DNA of 64,000 nt from Siniperca chuatsi (GCF_020085105.1 NC_058063.1:17578262-17642261), one strand, 5' to 3'. Counted from the first letter of the stretch, positions 38,040 through 52,419 are shown. Notes: generated by a model not told the origin, from the sequence alone. Numbers and translations: made by a program.

Positions 38040-38655
38040 TAACCGCCTGCTACTTTTCTTAGGAAACTTTGGGCTGAAGTTGTTTTACTGGTTTGCAGAC
38101 GTTTCACCAGGATATATCTTCTGTTGTTTTTCATTGATGGTAGTAGACGGTGTAGTCCCTCATTCGTCCAGGAGTGTTCTATCGTAGAAAAGGTTTCAGT
38201 CGTAGTCATCTGGACACTGTTTTCAGAATCAAGACGTTTCGGCTCCCATCCGGAAGTCATTCTCAATTGAGAATGTCTTGATTCTGAAAACAGTGTCCAG
38301 ATGACTACGACTGAAACCTTTTGTACGATTGATGGTAGTAATAATGTTAAGGACTGTTAGAGGGATCCCTTGTATATACTGGCGATGATAACGACAATTA
38401 ATAGCCTGCTGCTTTTCTTAGGAAACTTTGGGCTGAAGTTGTTTTACTGGTTTGCAGACGTTTCACCAGGATATATCTTCTGTTGTTTTTCATTGATGGT
38501 AGTAATAATAATAAGGACTGTTAGAGGTATCCCTTGTATATACTGGTGATGATAACGACAATTAACAGCCTGCTGCTTTTCTTAGGAAACTTTGGGCTGA
38601 AGTTGTTTTACTGGTTTGCAGAAGTTTCACCAGGATACATCTTGAGATATTTTTT
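38040..38655. repeat. 164-bp tandem repeat in unit L1
   Basis: GCCTGCT(G/A)CTTTTCTTAGGAAAC...TTTCACCAGGATA... begins at 38045, 38404 and 38568. The first interval is enlarged by the 183-bp hairpin insert. Unit R has two units (around 53165-53395, inverted) and L2 only one (about 47465-47550). Confidence 0.8.
38146..38328. mobile_element. 183-bp hairpin insertion flanked by a 12-bp direct repeat
   Basis: The insert interrupts a 164-bp tandem unit and is flanked on both sides by TTGATGGTAGTA (38134-38145 and 38329-38340). Inside, 38183-38235 and 38275-38327 are reverse complements with few mismatches, and the loop holds the 18-bp palindrome CATTCTCAATTGAGAATG (38258-38275). L2 and R lack it. 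The flanking duplication and snap-back form suggest a retrotransposed fragment with an inverted end; the family is not named. Confidence 0.7.
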
Positions 38656-39555
38656 TTAAGAAACCCGAATGATCACAAAACCAACATCTAAACAAAAGCT
38701 GCAAACGTTGAAATTCTTAAAGGGAAAAGAACAACTGAGCCTTGGTGAAGGATGAGAATAAAAAGAGAATACATAATATTTAATATTTATATTAATCTCA
38801 TTGAGATCAAGATCTCTTTTGTAAGAGAGACCTGAGTACAGCAGCTAGAAAGAAGTCAGACATCACTAAATAGATCTGAATTTAGTGCATTTAGGTCTGA
38901 CACTGTCTCATAATGAAGGATATGTGGAAATCACTTTAGTTTTTGGCTAACTCAAAGTGAATCAATTTTATTGATTTAATTTTATCTGTGATAAATACCA
39001 AAAGACTAATCCATTTTCTAATTATTGTTCTATTATCTGCAACACCAGCAGTGTAAAACGGACTTGGCAGCAAATCAGGACCAAGCATAAAACCGTCATC
39101 CACAGTGGTATGTAGTTGCAACTTGCCAGATGCTCCACTGTGTTTTCTAGCTACTCTCTCATGTTTCTTGTCTGCAGTTTGGTGCTGGGCAGGTGGTGTA
39201 CAGTAAGTTTAATCAGAGCTTTTTTTGCTAAAACCAGCTGCCTGATGCTGCTGGAAACGAGGTGGATCGCAACAATAACACTGAAACAACCAGTAAAAGC
39301 TGGTGCTGTAAAACCTAAATAATCAGCGACCCCTTTCACCTTACATGAAGTCATTTGATTCATTGTTAATATAGAAAATATTGATTATTGGAATTTTATT
39401 GGTCTTTAAGTGCACTGGTTATCACTAATTAGATTTCTAATATGATTTATGATACACAGCTACAGTATATTCATGTATGTAAAATGTCTCAACAATACTC
39501 AAACCAAACAATCAACATGGGTGATTATGAGTGTGGCTGCATGTGATGTATTTAC

Positions 39556-40397
39556 CTGTACAGTTATTGTAGGCACCACCAAGGTTTGCCATCACTGTGT
39601 TGAAAACCACAGTTTTGTCTGTGTTGAAGGGTCCATAGGCCCCACCATGCTCTGCCAGTGCACTGAATGCCAGCTGGGTTTTCTCTATATAAAACAAAAC
39701 ATTCTCATCATGTTGTTACATCAAAGTATTTCTATTCTATTTATCTTGTGAATTTCATCACAACACATGCATTGCTTAAAGAGCAACTTGTAGATTGAAT
39801 TTTGGTGTATGTTGAACTGTTGTAAGTATCTCTCGCCAGCATCAGACGATCCCTACTTTTGGTTTCTGCCAAATGTGATAGCAAACTTTAAAACACTATG
39901 AAGTGAAACAACACAGCGTTAGGTATCTTTAGCTAATGCTGGTCAGCTCTCCAACGGCTCTCCTAACACTACAACTCAATTTAATGCTGGTGGCCGATGT
40001 TTCTCCTCATTCTTGCCCATTACTGGCCCCTTGGATGCTTAGCAGGTTCAAAATTAAAAGACTGAGGTCTGTCATATGCATTTGAATATGTATTTTCAAC
40101 CTCGTCAGTGTCAAAACTAGCACTGGAATCCATATTTATTCCCCTTCATTTTTTGTTTAATGAATTTCCAATTTTTCTTTTTCAAATCCAGTTTCCACTA
40201 CATTTTCCAACACACACAATAATTAACTGAGAACACTGACATACAACTTGCTCTTTAATAAATTCTTCATTAAAGTCTTTAAAAAAAAGTTTCATTCTAC
40301 CTTTTCCCTCCAGTTCCTTCAGCCTGGTTTCCAAAGCTGCCAGTTGTTCTTCTTTTCTAATAATGTAAAATCTACTGCGGCGTGAGGAAGTATCCAA
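39556..40397 (-). CDS. C1q-like 5' module A of unit L1 (LINE-fused leader plus first C1q exon)
   Basis: Leader 40397-40301 starts at an ATG that lies in LINE-derived sequence (MDTSSRRSRFYIIRK) and runs into the C1q coiled-coil leader (EEQLAALETRLKELEGK), ending AAAAG|GTAGAA in phase 1. Exon A, 39684-39556 (129 bp, one codon longer than other copies), encodes the first half of a C1q domain (FSALAEHGGAYGPFNTDKT...NLGGAYNNCTG) and ends |GTAAAT in phase 1. There is no 3' C1q exon of its own; the only one downstream is at 36171-35890, frameshifted near its end. No signal peptide. It could be an alternative 5' end or a dead fragment. Confidence 0.45.
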
Positions 40398-41160
40398 GGT
40401 GGTATTGCTGGCAAAGGTCCTGTTGGACTAAAGTGGCTTTTTGTGTCACTGTCCATCCAAAGCTTTTTGTCTCCTTCCTCTCGTTTTCCCAACAAGTTTT
40501 TAAAGTGCCTTGTGTTGGGTGATCTTGACTATGGCCCTGTAAATTAACCCAGGATTTCAATGATAGCTGTATCCTTCTCATTTCTAGTGGCATTTCTTCC
40601 ATTTCCACCTGTAATGCTGCTGATGAGGAGAAAGCAGAAACTCTTGCTTAAATTCACAATTCGGACAATATTAGTTCAATCAGGAGAGACAAGTGAAAAG
40701 GTAAAGATAGTGTTAATTTAAACAGATGATGTGAGATGTTAATCTTGAAAGAGACTTTGGAGCTTAGACACCGCTTAGAACATGAAATCTGCAGCAAGCA
40801 CATCTCTCAAAAACTTAGATAGTTTTCAATATCAGGCTTTGAGATTATGCACAGGTGCATCTAAAACAACCCTGACACCCAAGAATTTCAAAGTTTGCAG
40901 CTTTTGTTTAGACGTTGGTGTTGATTTCATCCAGTGTTTCTTAAGAAATATTGTAAGATATTGTTCAACGCCTGGCGAAACTTCTGGTTGGTGCAAGTCC
41001 AATGTTTCCTGAGAAATTTTATTATGTGTGCGTTCCCATAAAATCAGGTTTTGCCGAAACCAAAAGTTTGGAACGCATTCAATAGGAAAAAGAATCGACT
41101 GCAAGAAATACAATAAGAGCATCAGTTTCAACGTTACCAGTGTAATCCAGTAAATCAAGG
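40380..41160 (-). mobile_element. L1-clade LINE fragment, RT 3' part (left arm)
   Basis: Minus-strand frames match the right arm. At 40608-40372 the translation carries EEMPLEMRRIQLSL and FTVTQK-like residues of the region after the reverse-transcriptase domain in fish LINEs. 41160-40840 mirrors 50168-50480. It is broken by stops and deletions, ends directly at the C1q leader and supplies its ATG. Confidence 0.6.
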
Positions 41161-41166
41161 ACAAGT

Positions 41167-41169
<3 letters not shown>

Positions 41170-41199
<30 letters not shown>
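41170..41199. repeat. (TG)n microsatellite, left-arm counterpart of the long CA tract
   Basis: About 14 TG units between AAGTCTCG and ACGCGTGTTGCAGGGCG. The mirror position in the right arm (50059-50167) has about 54 units, so the two have diverged strongly in length. Confidence 0.9.
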
Positions 41200-41202
<3 letters not shown>

Positions 41203-41269
41203 CGTGTTGCAGGGCGTGGCCTCCGGTGAACTTCCATTTGGAAATTATGTTATCGTTAATCTTAAGGGC

Positions 41270-42300
41270 AGTCATATTATTTCTTGTGGTTTTGTTTTTC
41301 TAAGGCAAAGACGTAGCTAGAGTTTCTTTTCCCCTTGTTCCAACCATTTTGCTCTAGACCTTTACAAAGGCCCCTTTAGCCATTTCAATATATGTTACCT
41401 ATATCCTCCCTCAGTCTCTTCATTTGTATTTCCTCTTCCTCTAAAAGATTATATTTATTCATTAATGTATTTCATTGGTCCATAATGCTGATTTCTTTAG
41501 CTATATTATAAATTTTTTTAATTAGCATTTATCATTGCTAATTCCCTGATCTTGAACTTGTAGTGGTAAATGTACTTGTGTAGTGCCTTTCTAGTCTTTC
41601 CGACTACTCAAAGCGCTTCACACTAAGTAAACTCTTTGGTATCAGTATTTAAGAACTGCCAAACATCTATAACTGAAAGAAAACTTCAAACCTCTGGCAT
41701 TAAGAGATATTATCTTTAAGGAACTACAATTTAGGTCTGGCATAAAGAAAGAAAAATGACATGAACTGGATGTCTGTTAAAGACAACTATGAACTTAAGG
41801 CTCTGAGATATAAACTGTTCCTAAAAATTAGATATTCTCAAGCAGAAAACTCTGAATATTGAGTTCCTAAAAATCCTTAGGATCTCTCTTCTTTTCTAAC
41901 CAATGAAGTGAACATATGGCTTATATAAAAATGAAACTAAAAAGTAAACCACTCAAAATGTAGGTTACACAGTAAACCTAAAGTAGTTGAATCACCTTAT
42001 GCAGTAAATCTCACACAGTCAATAATGGCAGCAGCGCCCTGCCATGTGGTCGTCTTTCCCCGCTAAGTTAGATCCTCCGCCATCCGCAGATTCTTTTTCT
42101 TCAAGACATCAGCGTTGAGGGAAGCCCTCCATACTTTGTGCCTGAAGGTGCGCGTGGTAAACTGCATAATGATAGGGCACAGGGGCGTTTCTTGGATTTG
42201 AGGACATTCGGGGCTAAGCCCGGAGCTCTGTAGAGGGGTCCGGGGGGGATCCTCCCCTGTTATTTTTGTTTTTTAATAAACAAGCTCTATTTTGATGCTT
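41270..42300 (-). mobile_element. L1-clade LINE fragment, endonuclease side, inverted copy
   Basis: Reverse complement of 47860-49190, with internal deletions. Shared blocks: AAGGCAAAGACGTAGCTAG, CTTTCTAGTCTTTCCGACTAC, ACATGAACTGGATGTCTGTT. No open frame is left. The outer part (42178-42260, CAGGGGCGTTTCTTGG...GATCCTCCCCTG) resembles the terminus of a hAT-type element that seems nested with the LINE. Confidence 0.6.
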
Positions 42301-43984
42301 TTTAATGCATTCTGGTACCTTTTTATTTACAATCAAAGTACACAACTTAATCTTCTTAAAATTAAAATGTGTTCCTCAAAAACTTTCCAGATTAATTATG
42401 AATTGTGATCACAAAAATTAATCGCCAATATATAACTTATAATCATGTAAGTCATCTTTTAGGTAAGAATGCCAAAAAATTCATTGGTTTCAGCTTTTGC
42501 AATTTGAAAATGTCAGCTTGGGAAATTATGATGGGCATTTTTCATATCAAGAGTCATAATTACTATAATAACATTTGTCAGTTGAAGGTAAACATAACAA
42601 ACCTGCTGCTGTCTGCAAGAAACCCGGACTTGGGAGAAAGACAATGAGCTCAGGCATGAAGCCAGAGCCTTGACAACGGGACTTGTTGACAATAAGAAAT
42701 ATATATACATATAGAACACCAGCCTTATCCTTTAACATTCACATTTTTGACCAACAGCAGGTGCATTTGCACAGCAGATCAGGTGGGAAATTTCTCACTG
42801 CAACAGAGTAAATGGCCTTTTAGTAAGTGGTTTCATGGTTGATTCAAATGTGGTGCTGAACATAGTCCAGCATTTAAGAATTCAAGCTCCAGGGTCACGT
42901 GAGAATATGGGAGTTTCTTGTTTCCTGGTTGGACTCTAATGCAGAAAATAATGTCTTTCTGTGCAAGAGACAAATCTTATATTTAAAATTCCACTCAAGC
43001 ATTTAACCCGCAACACTCCCTGTTACTAAACCTGCTAATAATAGTAATGGAGTGCAGATGAGAACCACAGCTGGATCCGAATTATTATCAGTATTATTGT
43101 TATAAATATTATCAGTTACCTAACATATACAGTATATAATAACGTAGCTCATAGGGATGAACAGACGAGTCAGACTGCTAATTGTTGTTACAGTTACATC
43201 AATTAGTTTTGCTGCAAATGTGGTGAGTATCAAGGCTCCAAATAAACTCAACTAAAATTAAAATGTTCTTCTAAAAATTGCCTCTAAGTTAAATATTACT
43301 ATGAGTTTAAATGAAGCATGGCTTGTTTGAAAAAAATTCTTGATCTCAATGGATATTAAGGATGTAAAACAGATGCTTGTCTAATGCAAACTGTATGTTG
43401 AACTGAGAAGTGTCTTCTTTCAGCATGAGCGTACAAACCATAATCTAAAATCTGAGATTATGCTAACAAATGTTCTGTGACAGGACAGTGACGGTGATGT
43501 CACACAACAAGTCAGTCAGACACACATTACACACATTAAAAAAATACCGTGGCTGAAGTTGGACATACGGGAGTGAACGATATGTGCAATAAGTATGTAT
43601 TATGTTGTGGTTCCATTGTAGCTTTTGAGTTCCTATAAAACATATTTTTACTTTTAATAAATTTATTTTTAATAAAAGTTCATAATACAGGGTCAACTTT
43701 GGACAAAAGGTTTTCATGTCGGTCTCATTACCATACCACTCCCTTTGCACTACGCTCATTCCCACCACTACAACAAGGCTTTGCACTATAACTTGCATTT
43801 TATGGTGATATTGCATATATTGTATATTCTGTTATGTATGATTTGTGTGTATATGTGTATCCATATATACATGTGTGTATATATATAAATGTTGATGTAT
43901 GATGACATGTAAGTGCATATCTTTGTATCAAATATGATGTTACGTATTTCGAACAGCAGGCTTCACTCATTAATTATATGTAAA

Positions 43985-44445
43985 TGTCGTGGAAACTGAA
44001 AAATCAGTTCTTGTCTAGTGCAGGTGAGAGTTGGTACTCAAATACCAGATGAACCAATATTCAGATTCTCAGTCAATCTTTATTGCTTGCAAGCAAGAGC
44101 CATCATCAGCATTACACAGATATGAGGAGAGGCAGTCCCTCCTCGGTTCTTCTAGTACTTTGAGATAACATTAACTGGAGCCAACAACAAGAGGATTTTG
44201 CTCAAGGTGTTATTCGACCTTTCTTTACTTGGTCAAGACATTGTTCTTCTCTTATCCTTCGTACCTCACAACATCTCAAACATCTGCCACCTGCACCTAC
44301 TCCTTAAACTCCTCCACACATACATCCCGTTGTTGTACAGATATATTATCAACATTCAGAGCACATGTACACAGGAAGAGGTTTCAACCCCCCCTCCAGG
44401 CTAAACTCTTTTATAATGAGTTTACTTGTATTTAGTTTCCCAACA
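43985..44445 (-). mobile_element. LTR-like element, 461 bp (L2 copy)
   Basis: Same ends and same length as the L1 copy, almost identical in sequence, so it was copied with the unit and not inserted independently. Confidence 0.5.
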
Positions 44446-45237
44446 ACTTAAGCATTGTAATATCATGGTGGATATATAAGACACATCTATTCATGCTAGC
44501 AAAAGCTGAATTAGATTGGAAAAAACATGATTATGACAGGAATTTCCCTCACATACAGTCTGAGATCAGTAATTCAATATTTGAATTTTATCTGCTGAAA
44601 TTAATTAGATTATTGTAGAATAGATTCAACTTTCTTGTCAATGAGCAAGTTCAGGTACATAGCCAACGAAATGCAGTTAGCATCTGACCAGAAGTGCAAA
44701 ACCAAGGTAACCCCACTGAGCCTCTCGTAAAAAGGAAACATTTGGAAACATCCAACCTGTCTAAGGTTGTTGTAAGCTGTTGTATTGTTCCCCTCAAGTG
44801 TTGGACAGAACCAACAATAAAATGGCCATTTTGATTTAGTTTCCCCTGTGGATGGTGAAAAGGGAAAGGCCACAGGCTATGTAATATCAAATGGGTTTTG
44901 GGGAAGATGACACAATTTTAGCACGATTTTGGCCAAATTGCCTAATAGTACATGTGATATCGTGTGTACAAAACTGACATGTGGACCTGAGGGTGGTATG
45001 AGAGGAAAGCTCATGCAGTGTCCAAAATGAATGGGGTTGATCCTCTGTGGACCATTACATTTGGATGTTTCTTGTCACATGACATGAAACAGTCAAGACT
45101 CATTGGTCTAATGTTTTAATGATATATTAAATTTGTCTTGGCATCTGTTTTAATCTAAATTTAAATTTTAATAGTAACATAGTAGATGCATCGATGATCT
45201 CAGGTTTTTAGAATCATCTTTCTGAAATCATCGATTC

Positions 45238-47332
45238 TCACAGTTGAGTGACCAGAAAACCACTGAAGGTGGTATGGCGTTCGTCTGCCCAAACATGAGA
45301 ATCTTTTGCCAGGGATACGTACACCTCGTCCCCTTTCTGCAGCTGCACGAATACTGCATTTCCTCCATTATCAGCTGTGTCAGAGCTTGTTTTGTGATCA
45401 GATGTCCTGACAATGAGGTCGCAGTTCTTGAACAGCAACAGCACTGATTTATGTTCTCCTCCAGCATGATAGAAGAAGGTAAAATAATAAAAACCTGCAA
45501 CAGGAGCACTGAAGATACCTGTGGAAACAAAAGAACATTCATCAAATTTAAAGGTTTCTGAAAAGCTTTGAGTGGGGGAAAAAAATCCTTCTTTTGCCTT
45601 AAAAAGTTTTCAAAATGAGTGTATCAAAATGAAAGAAAACACGTTAGGGGTGTAACTGAATATGAATGCATTATTTGGATATGCACAGATAATGCGCTCT
45701 TAACAGAATTTCTGCAGTAAAATCAATTCAGGTACATGGTTAAAATATTATATTTTTTGTTGGCAGCTAAACTTATAGATGAATGAATGAATGAATGCTA
45801 GTAGACAACAATGTAATGCACAAAATGAAGCAAACTTGACAATGTCTAAAACTTCTGGTATAACCACGACCACTTCTGGGTAGAATCCAAATACAGATAT
45901 ATTTGTGATGCCAACAGATACAGATATTAGCGTAACACCCCTACAAAAGTAACAAAAAAAACCTTAAGCAGGTAAGATAAAATATATGAACAATATATGA
46001 ACAAAATATATGACAATATGAAGACATAAAGACATAAATACTGTTAATACTGTATAAACATTATGTATGGCGTACTGAATATATACTGTATACTATGTAA
46101 CCTATGTGGAGTTTTCACATCATTGTTTGTGTAATCTTTAACAAGAAAATCTGCTGCAAAACGTTCTGATCATGTCTCTCTTTAAAGCTGGATTAATTAC
46201 TTTGTGTGTTGTGATTCTGGCAATCCAATGAATTTAAGTCCAATATTCACTTTCCTTTTTAGCTCTGGTTTGGTTTCCACCAAATCCTCAACTTGCCAGA
46301 CGCTCCACTGTGTTTTCTAGCTTTCTAGCTGTTTCTTGTCTGCAGTTTGGTGCTGGGCAGGTGGAGTACAGTAAGTTTAATCAGAGCTTTTTTTGCTAAA
46401 AACAGCTGCCTGATGCTGCTGGAAACGAGGTGGATCGCAACAATAAGACTGAACCAACCAATAAATTTGATCAGTAATTAGATTACTAATATGATTTATG
46501 ATACACAGCTACAGTATATTCATGTATGTAAAATGTCTCAACAATACTCAAACCAAACAATCAACATGGGTGATTATGAGTGTGGCTGCATGTGATGTAT
46601 TTACCTGTAGTGTTATTGTAGGCACCACCAAGGTTTGTAATCACTGTGTTGAAAACCACAGTTTTGTCTGTGTTGAAGGGTCCATAGGGCCCACCATGCT
46701 CTGCCACTGCACTGAAAATCACCTTTTTGTCTATATATAAAACAAAACATTCTCATCATGTTGTTACATCAAAGCATTTCTATTCTATTTATCTTGTGAA
46801 TTTCATCACAACACATGCATTGCTTAAAGAGCAACTTGTAGGTTGAATTTTGGTGTATGTTGAACTGTTGTATCTCTCGCCAGCATCAGACGATCCCTAC
46901 TTTTGGTTTCTGCCAAACGTGATAGCAAACTTTAGAACACTGTGAAGTGAAACAACACAGCGTTAGGTATCTTTAGCTAATGCTGGTCAGCTCTCCAACA
47001 GCTCTCCTAACACCACAACTCAGTTTAATGCTGATGGCCATTGTTTCTCCTCATTCCTGCCCATTACTGGCCCCTTGGATGCTTAGCCGGCTCAAAATTA
47101 GAAGAATGAGGTCCATCATATGCATTTGAATATGTATTTTCAACCTCATCATTGTCAAAACTAGCACTGGAATCCATATTTATAACAACTAACTTTAAGA
47201 AATTCTTCATTAAAGTCTTGAAAGAGAAAATGTCACTCTACCTCCCATCTCTGTCGGTCGATCACTCGTGTTGGGATGGCAGGCAGACTGTGTTTCGCTA
47301 GTCTTCGCTCCGTCTCCAAAGCTGTGCTTCAT
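45238..47332 (-). CDS. C1q-domain protein, unit L2, open frame, about 165 aa
   Basis: Exons on minus: 47332-47242 (91 bp), 46730-46605 (126 bp), 45518-45238 (281 bp, stop at 45240-45238). Donors GGGAG|GTAGAG and ACAG|GTAAAT and acceptors ATATAG and CCACAG keep phase 1 throughout. The leader has the family landmark ETQSAC. The two C1q exons encode one whole globular C1q domain: PFNTDKTVVF, GIFSAPVAGFYYFTFFYHAG, TADNGGNAVFVQLQKGDEVY, HTTFSGFLVTQL. Such domains form trimers and bind diverse ligands outside cells. No hydrophobic signal peptide precedes ETQSAC and no collagen or coiled coil is left, so secretion is doubtful unless an unseen upstream exon exists. It could equally be a recent 5'-truncated copy. 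Confidence 0.7.
45649..45943. mobile_element. MITE-like element with TAGGGGTGTAAC ends (L2 copy, full length)
   Basis: Same ends as the L1 copy, with the internal 85 bp present (GCATTATTTGGATATGCAC...TTAAAATATTATATT). It lies between the C1q 3' exon and exon B. The inverted relative in unit R is at about 54890-55195, with one end diverged (GTAGGGGTATTATG). Confidence 0.5.
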
Positions 47333-47859
47333 AGGATCTCTGTGGCTGCTTTTATGTTGTTCGATCGATGATGATGTGTTGTCATGTCCCTCCCTTATCG
47401 CAAAGGCATTGAACAATATCTTAAAATATTTCTTAGTATAAATGTTGCTAATGACCATGATTAACAGTCTGATGCTTTTCTTAGGAAACTTTGGGCTGAA
47501 GTTGTTTTACTGGTTTGCAGAAGTTTCACCAGGATATAACTTGAGATATTTTTTTAAGAAACCCGAATGATCACAAGACCAACATCTAAACAAAAGCTGC
47601 AAACGTTGAAATTCTTAAAGGCAATAGAACAACTCAACCTTGGTGAAGGATGAAAATAAAAAGAGAATATATAATATTTCATATTTATTTTAATCAAGTA
47701 ATCTCATCTCAAGCTAGACCTGAGTACAGCAGCTAGAAACAGTTTGTGAGGAACACATTTTAATATTTCAAAGATTAAGTCGTGTACTTTGAATGTAAAT
47801 AAAAAGGTACCAGAGTGCATTAAAAAGCATCAAAATAGAGCTTGTTTATTAAAAAACAA

Positions 47860-49545
47860 AAATGACAGGGGAGGATCCCCCCTGGACCCCTCTACAGAGC
47901 TCCGGGCTTAGCCCCGAATGTCCTCAAATCCAAGAAACGCCCCTGTGCCCTATCATTATGCAGCTTACCACGCGCACCTGATTCAACTACTTTAGGTTTA
48001 CTGTGTAACCTACATTGTGAGTGGTTTACGTTTTATTTTCATTTTCAAATAAGCCATATGTTCACTTCATTGGTTAGAAAACGAGAGAGATCCTAAGGAT
48101 TTTTAGGAACAGTTTATATCTCAGAGCCTTAAGTTCATAGTTGTCTTCAACAGACATCCAGTTCATGTCATTTTTCTTTCTTTATGCCAGACTTAAATTG
48201 TAGTTCCTTAAAGATAATATCTCTTAATGGCAGAGGTATCCGTGACAGTACTAAAAGGAAATCAGTTCTTATGTTCTCTAGATGAAAAATACTGACTTAA
48301 CATTTTTTACAAGAGACTCATTCAGGTGACAGTGATATGAAGTTTTGGAAAGCACAATGGGGTGACCAATATAATTTTTGTCATGCCTCTCAACATTCAG
48401 CAGGTGTCGCCGTCCTCCTTAACAAGTTTACAGGAGACATTGTTGAGTCAGACACTTCAGATGAGGGTCGATGGATAATCCTGGTTTTCAAATGAGATAA
48501 AAACTTTTTTTCATAGTTTGTCATTTATATAGCCATAATAACACAACTCAAGCAAAGATAATGTTTATGCAACTTTGTATGAAACTAGAAGCACTCAAAA
48601 ACAAATTTAAGGAAGCACACATGGTCATTGGAGGAGATTATAATGATGCTCCAGATGATCTTATAGATCGAGTACCTGCAGGAACTGTCCAGCACTCAAG
48701 ATTCAGAAGTACTGCATTTATTTGTGAAGTTTCAAGTTTTCTTTCAGTTATAGATGTTTGGCGGTTCTTAAATACTGATACCAAAGAGTTTACTTAGTGT
48801 GAAGCGCTTTGAGTAGTCGGAAAGACTAGAAAGTCGCTACACAAGTACATTTACCACTTCAAGTTCAAGATCAGGGAATTAGCAATGATAAATGCTAAAT
48901 AAAAACATTTATAATATAGCTAAAGAAATCAGCATTATGGACCAATGAAATACATTAATGATTAAATATAATCTTTTAGAGGAAGAGGAAATACAAATGA
49001 AGAGACTGAGGGAGGATATAGGTAACATATATTGAAATGGCTAAAGGGGCCTTTGTACGGTCTAGAGCAAAATGGTTGGAACAAGGGGAAAAGAAACTCT
49101 AGCTACGTCTTTGCCTTAGAAAAACAAAACCACAAGGAATAATATGACTGCCCTTAAGATTAACGATAACATAATTTCCAACTCTTTAGGCATTTAAAAA
49201 TATGTTGAAATGTCAAATACTCAGGTCAGTGATTGTGATAGATTTATTGAGTCAATTAAATAATGTACTATCACCCACTGTCTCTGAACACTTTCAGCTG
49301 AAATGTGAACAATCCATTACAAAACTCTGAATCTCAGAGGCAATTCACTCATTGAAAAAAGGGAAATCACCAGGCACTGAGGGGCTTTCTGTTGAATTCT
49401 ATGTACATTTTTGGGATACCATTGAAAATCCTTCATTGGAATTATTTAAAGAATGTATTGTTAGAAAAGAAATGTCCACAACTATGAAGCAGGGTATAAT
49501 AACTCCAAGCCTGATAAAGATCCTTTACTAATAGATAATTGGAGT
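47860..49545 (+). mobile_element. L1-clade LINE fragment, endonuclease and RT start (right arm)
   Basis: 48190-48500 reads as the start of an AP endonuclease (LKIISLNGRGIRDSTKRK..., LQETHSGDSD, SAGVAVLLN) with stops. 48561-48797 has MVIGGDYNDAPDDLIDRVP, the endonuclease GGD(F/Y)N motif. 49200-49540 gives the RT entry region (LKKGKSPGTEGLSVEFYVHFWDTIE, MKQGIITPSLIK). 48797-48880 is replaced by a separate repeat (GTGAAGCGCTTTGAGTAGTCGG). The element is dead; it flanks unit L2 and is repeated at 59.3-60.7 kb. Confidence 0.75.
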
Positions 49546-51600
<2,055 letters not shown>

Positions 51601-51783
51601 CATTATTAGAAAAGAAGAACAAGGATAGGGTGTGTAATTGACATACCATACAGGCATATATTGATAGTTTAGTTCAGTTAATAAAACAGGAGTAGCATTT
51701 ATTGTTCCAGAGTTTCATCTCAAAGGAAGGCCAAAGCCAAAACTAGTGAAACACAGTCTGTCACGAGTGATTGCCCGACAGAG

Positions 51784-52419
51784 ATGGATGCCATGAAAGA
51801 ACAACTGGCAGCTTTGGAAACCAGGATGAAGGAACTGGAGGGAAAAGGTAGAATGAAACTTTTTTTAAAGACTTTAATGAAGAATTTATTAAAAAGCAAG
51901 TTGTATGTCGGTGTCCTCAGTTAATTATTGTGTTGGAAAACGGACAGACCTCAGTCTACTAATTTAGAACCTGCTAAGCATCCAAGGGGCCAGTGATGGG
52001 CAAGAATCTGCAAGAAATTGAGTTGTAGTGTTAGGAGAGCCGTTGGAGAGATGACCAGCATTAGCTAAAGATACCTAACGCTGTGTTGTTTCACTTCACA
52101 ATGTTCTAAAGTTTGCTATCATGTTTGGCAGAAACCAAAAGTAGGGATCGTCTGATACTGGCGAGAGATACAACAGTTCAACATACAAGTTGCTCTTTAA
52201 GCAATGCATGTGATGTGATGAAATTCACAAGATAAATAGAATAGAAATGCTTTGATGTAATAACATGATGAAAATGTTTTATTTTATATATAGACAAAAA
52301 GGTGATTTTCAGTGCAGTGGCAGAGCATGGTGGGGCCTATGGACCCTTCAACACAGACAAAACTGTGGTTTACAACACAGTGATTACAAACCTTGGTGAT
52401 GCCTACAATAACTGTACAG
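51784..52419 (+). CDS. C1q-like 5' module A of unit R (coiled-coil leader plus first C1q exon)
   Basis: Leader: ATG at 51784, ending 51847 (MDAMKEQLAALETRMKELEG, GGAAAAG|GTAGAA, phase 1). The same frame is open upstream and reads KTSETQSVTSDCPTE, the usual post-signal part of fish C1q-like proteins, back to a stop. No signal peptide is found there because LINE sequence takes over. Exon A 52294-52419 (126 bp) gives KKVIFSAVAEHGG to DAYNNCTG and ends ACAG|GTAAAT in phase 1, compatible with the 3' exon at 55329. Spliced that way the product would be about 156 aa with a complete C1q domain. It may be an alternative first part of the R gene. Confidence 0.6.

Larger units (their letters stand above)
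32942..42546. repeat. Left arm of a large inverted repeat carrying C1q-like exons (unit L1 plus LINE flank)
   Basis: Reverse-complement homology to 47700-58439 starts at GTTTTATCTTCCCTGATCC (32948) against GGATCAGGGAAGATAAAAC (ending 58433). It runs through the spacer, LTR-like element, C1q exons and LINE fragments. Pairing by eye: 33.0-40.3 kb with 51.8-58.4 kb; 40.3-41.2 kb with 50.1-51.8 kb; 41.2-42.5 kb with 47.7-49.2 kb. Arms differ by several percent plus insertions private to one arm. Confidence 0.85.
42548..47750. repeat. Unit L2: near-identical direct copy of part of L1
   Basis: From 42564 onward the sequence repeats 33215 onward with a constant offset of 9349 bp over about 2.2 kb and very few substitutions, then continues through the C1q exons with small indels. 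An 85-bp stretch of the MITE is kept here and lost from L1. The second 5' module (leader A plus exon A) seen in L1 and R is absent. Confidence 0.9.
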
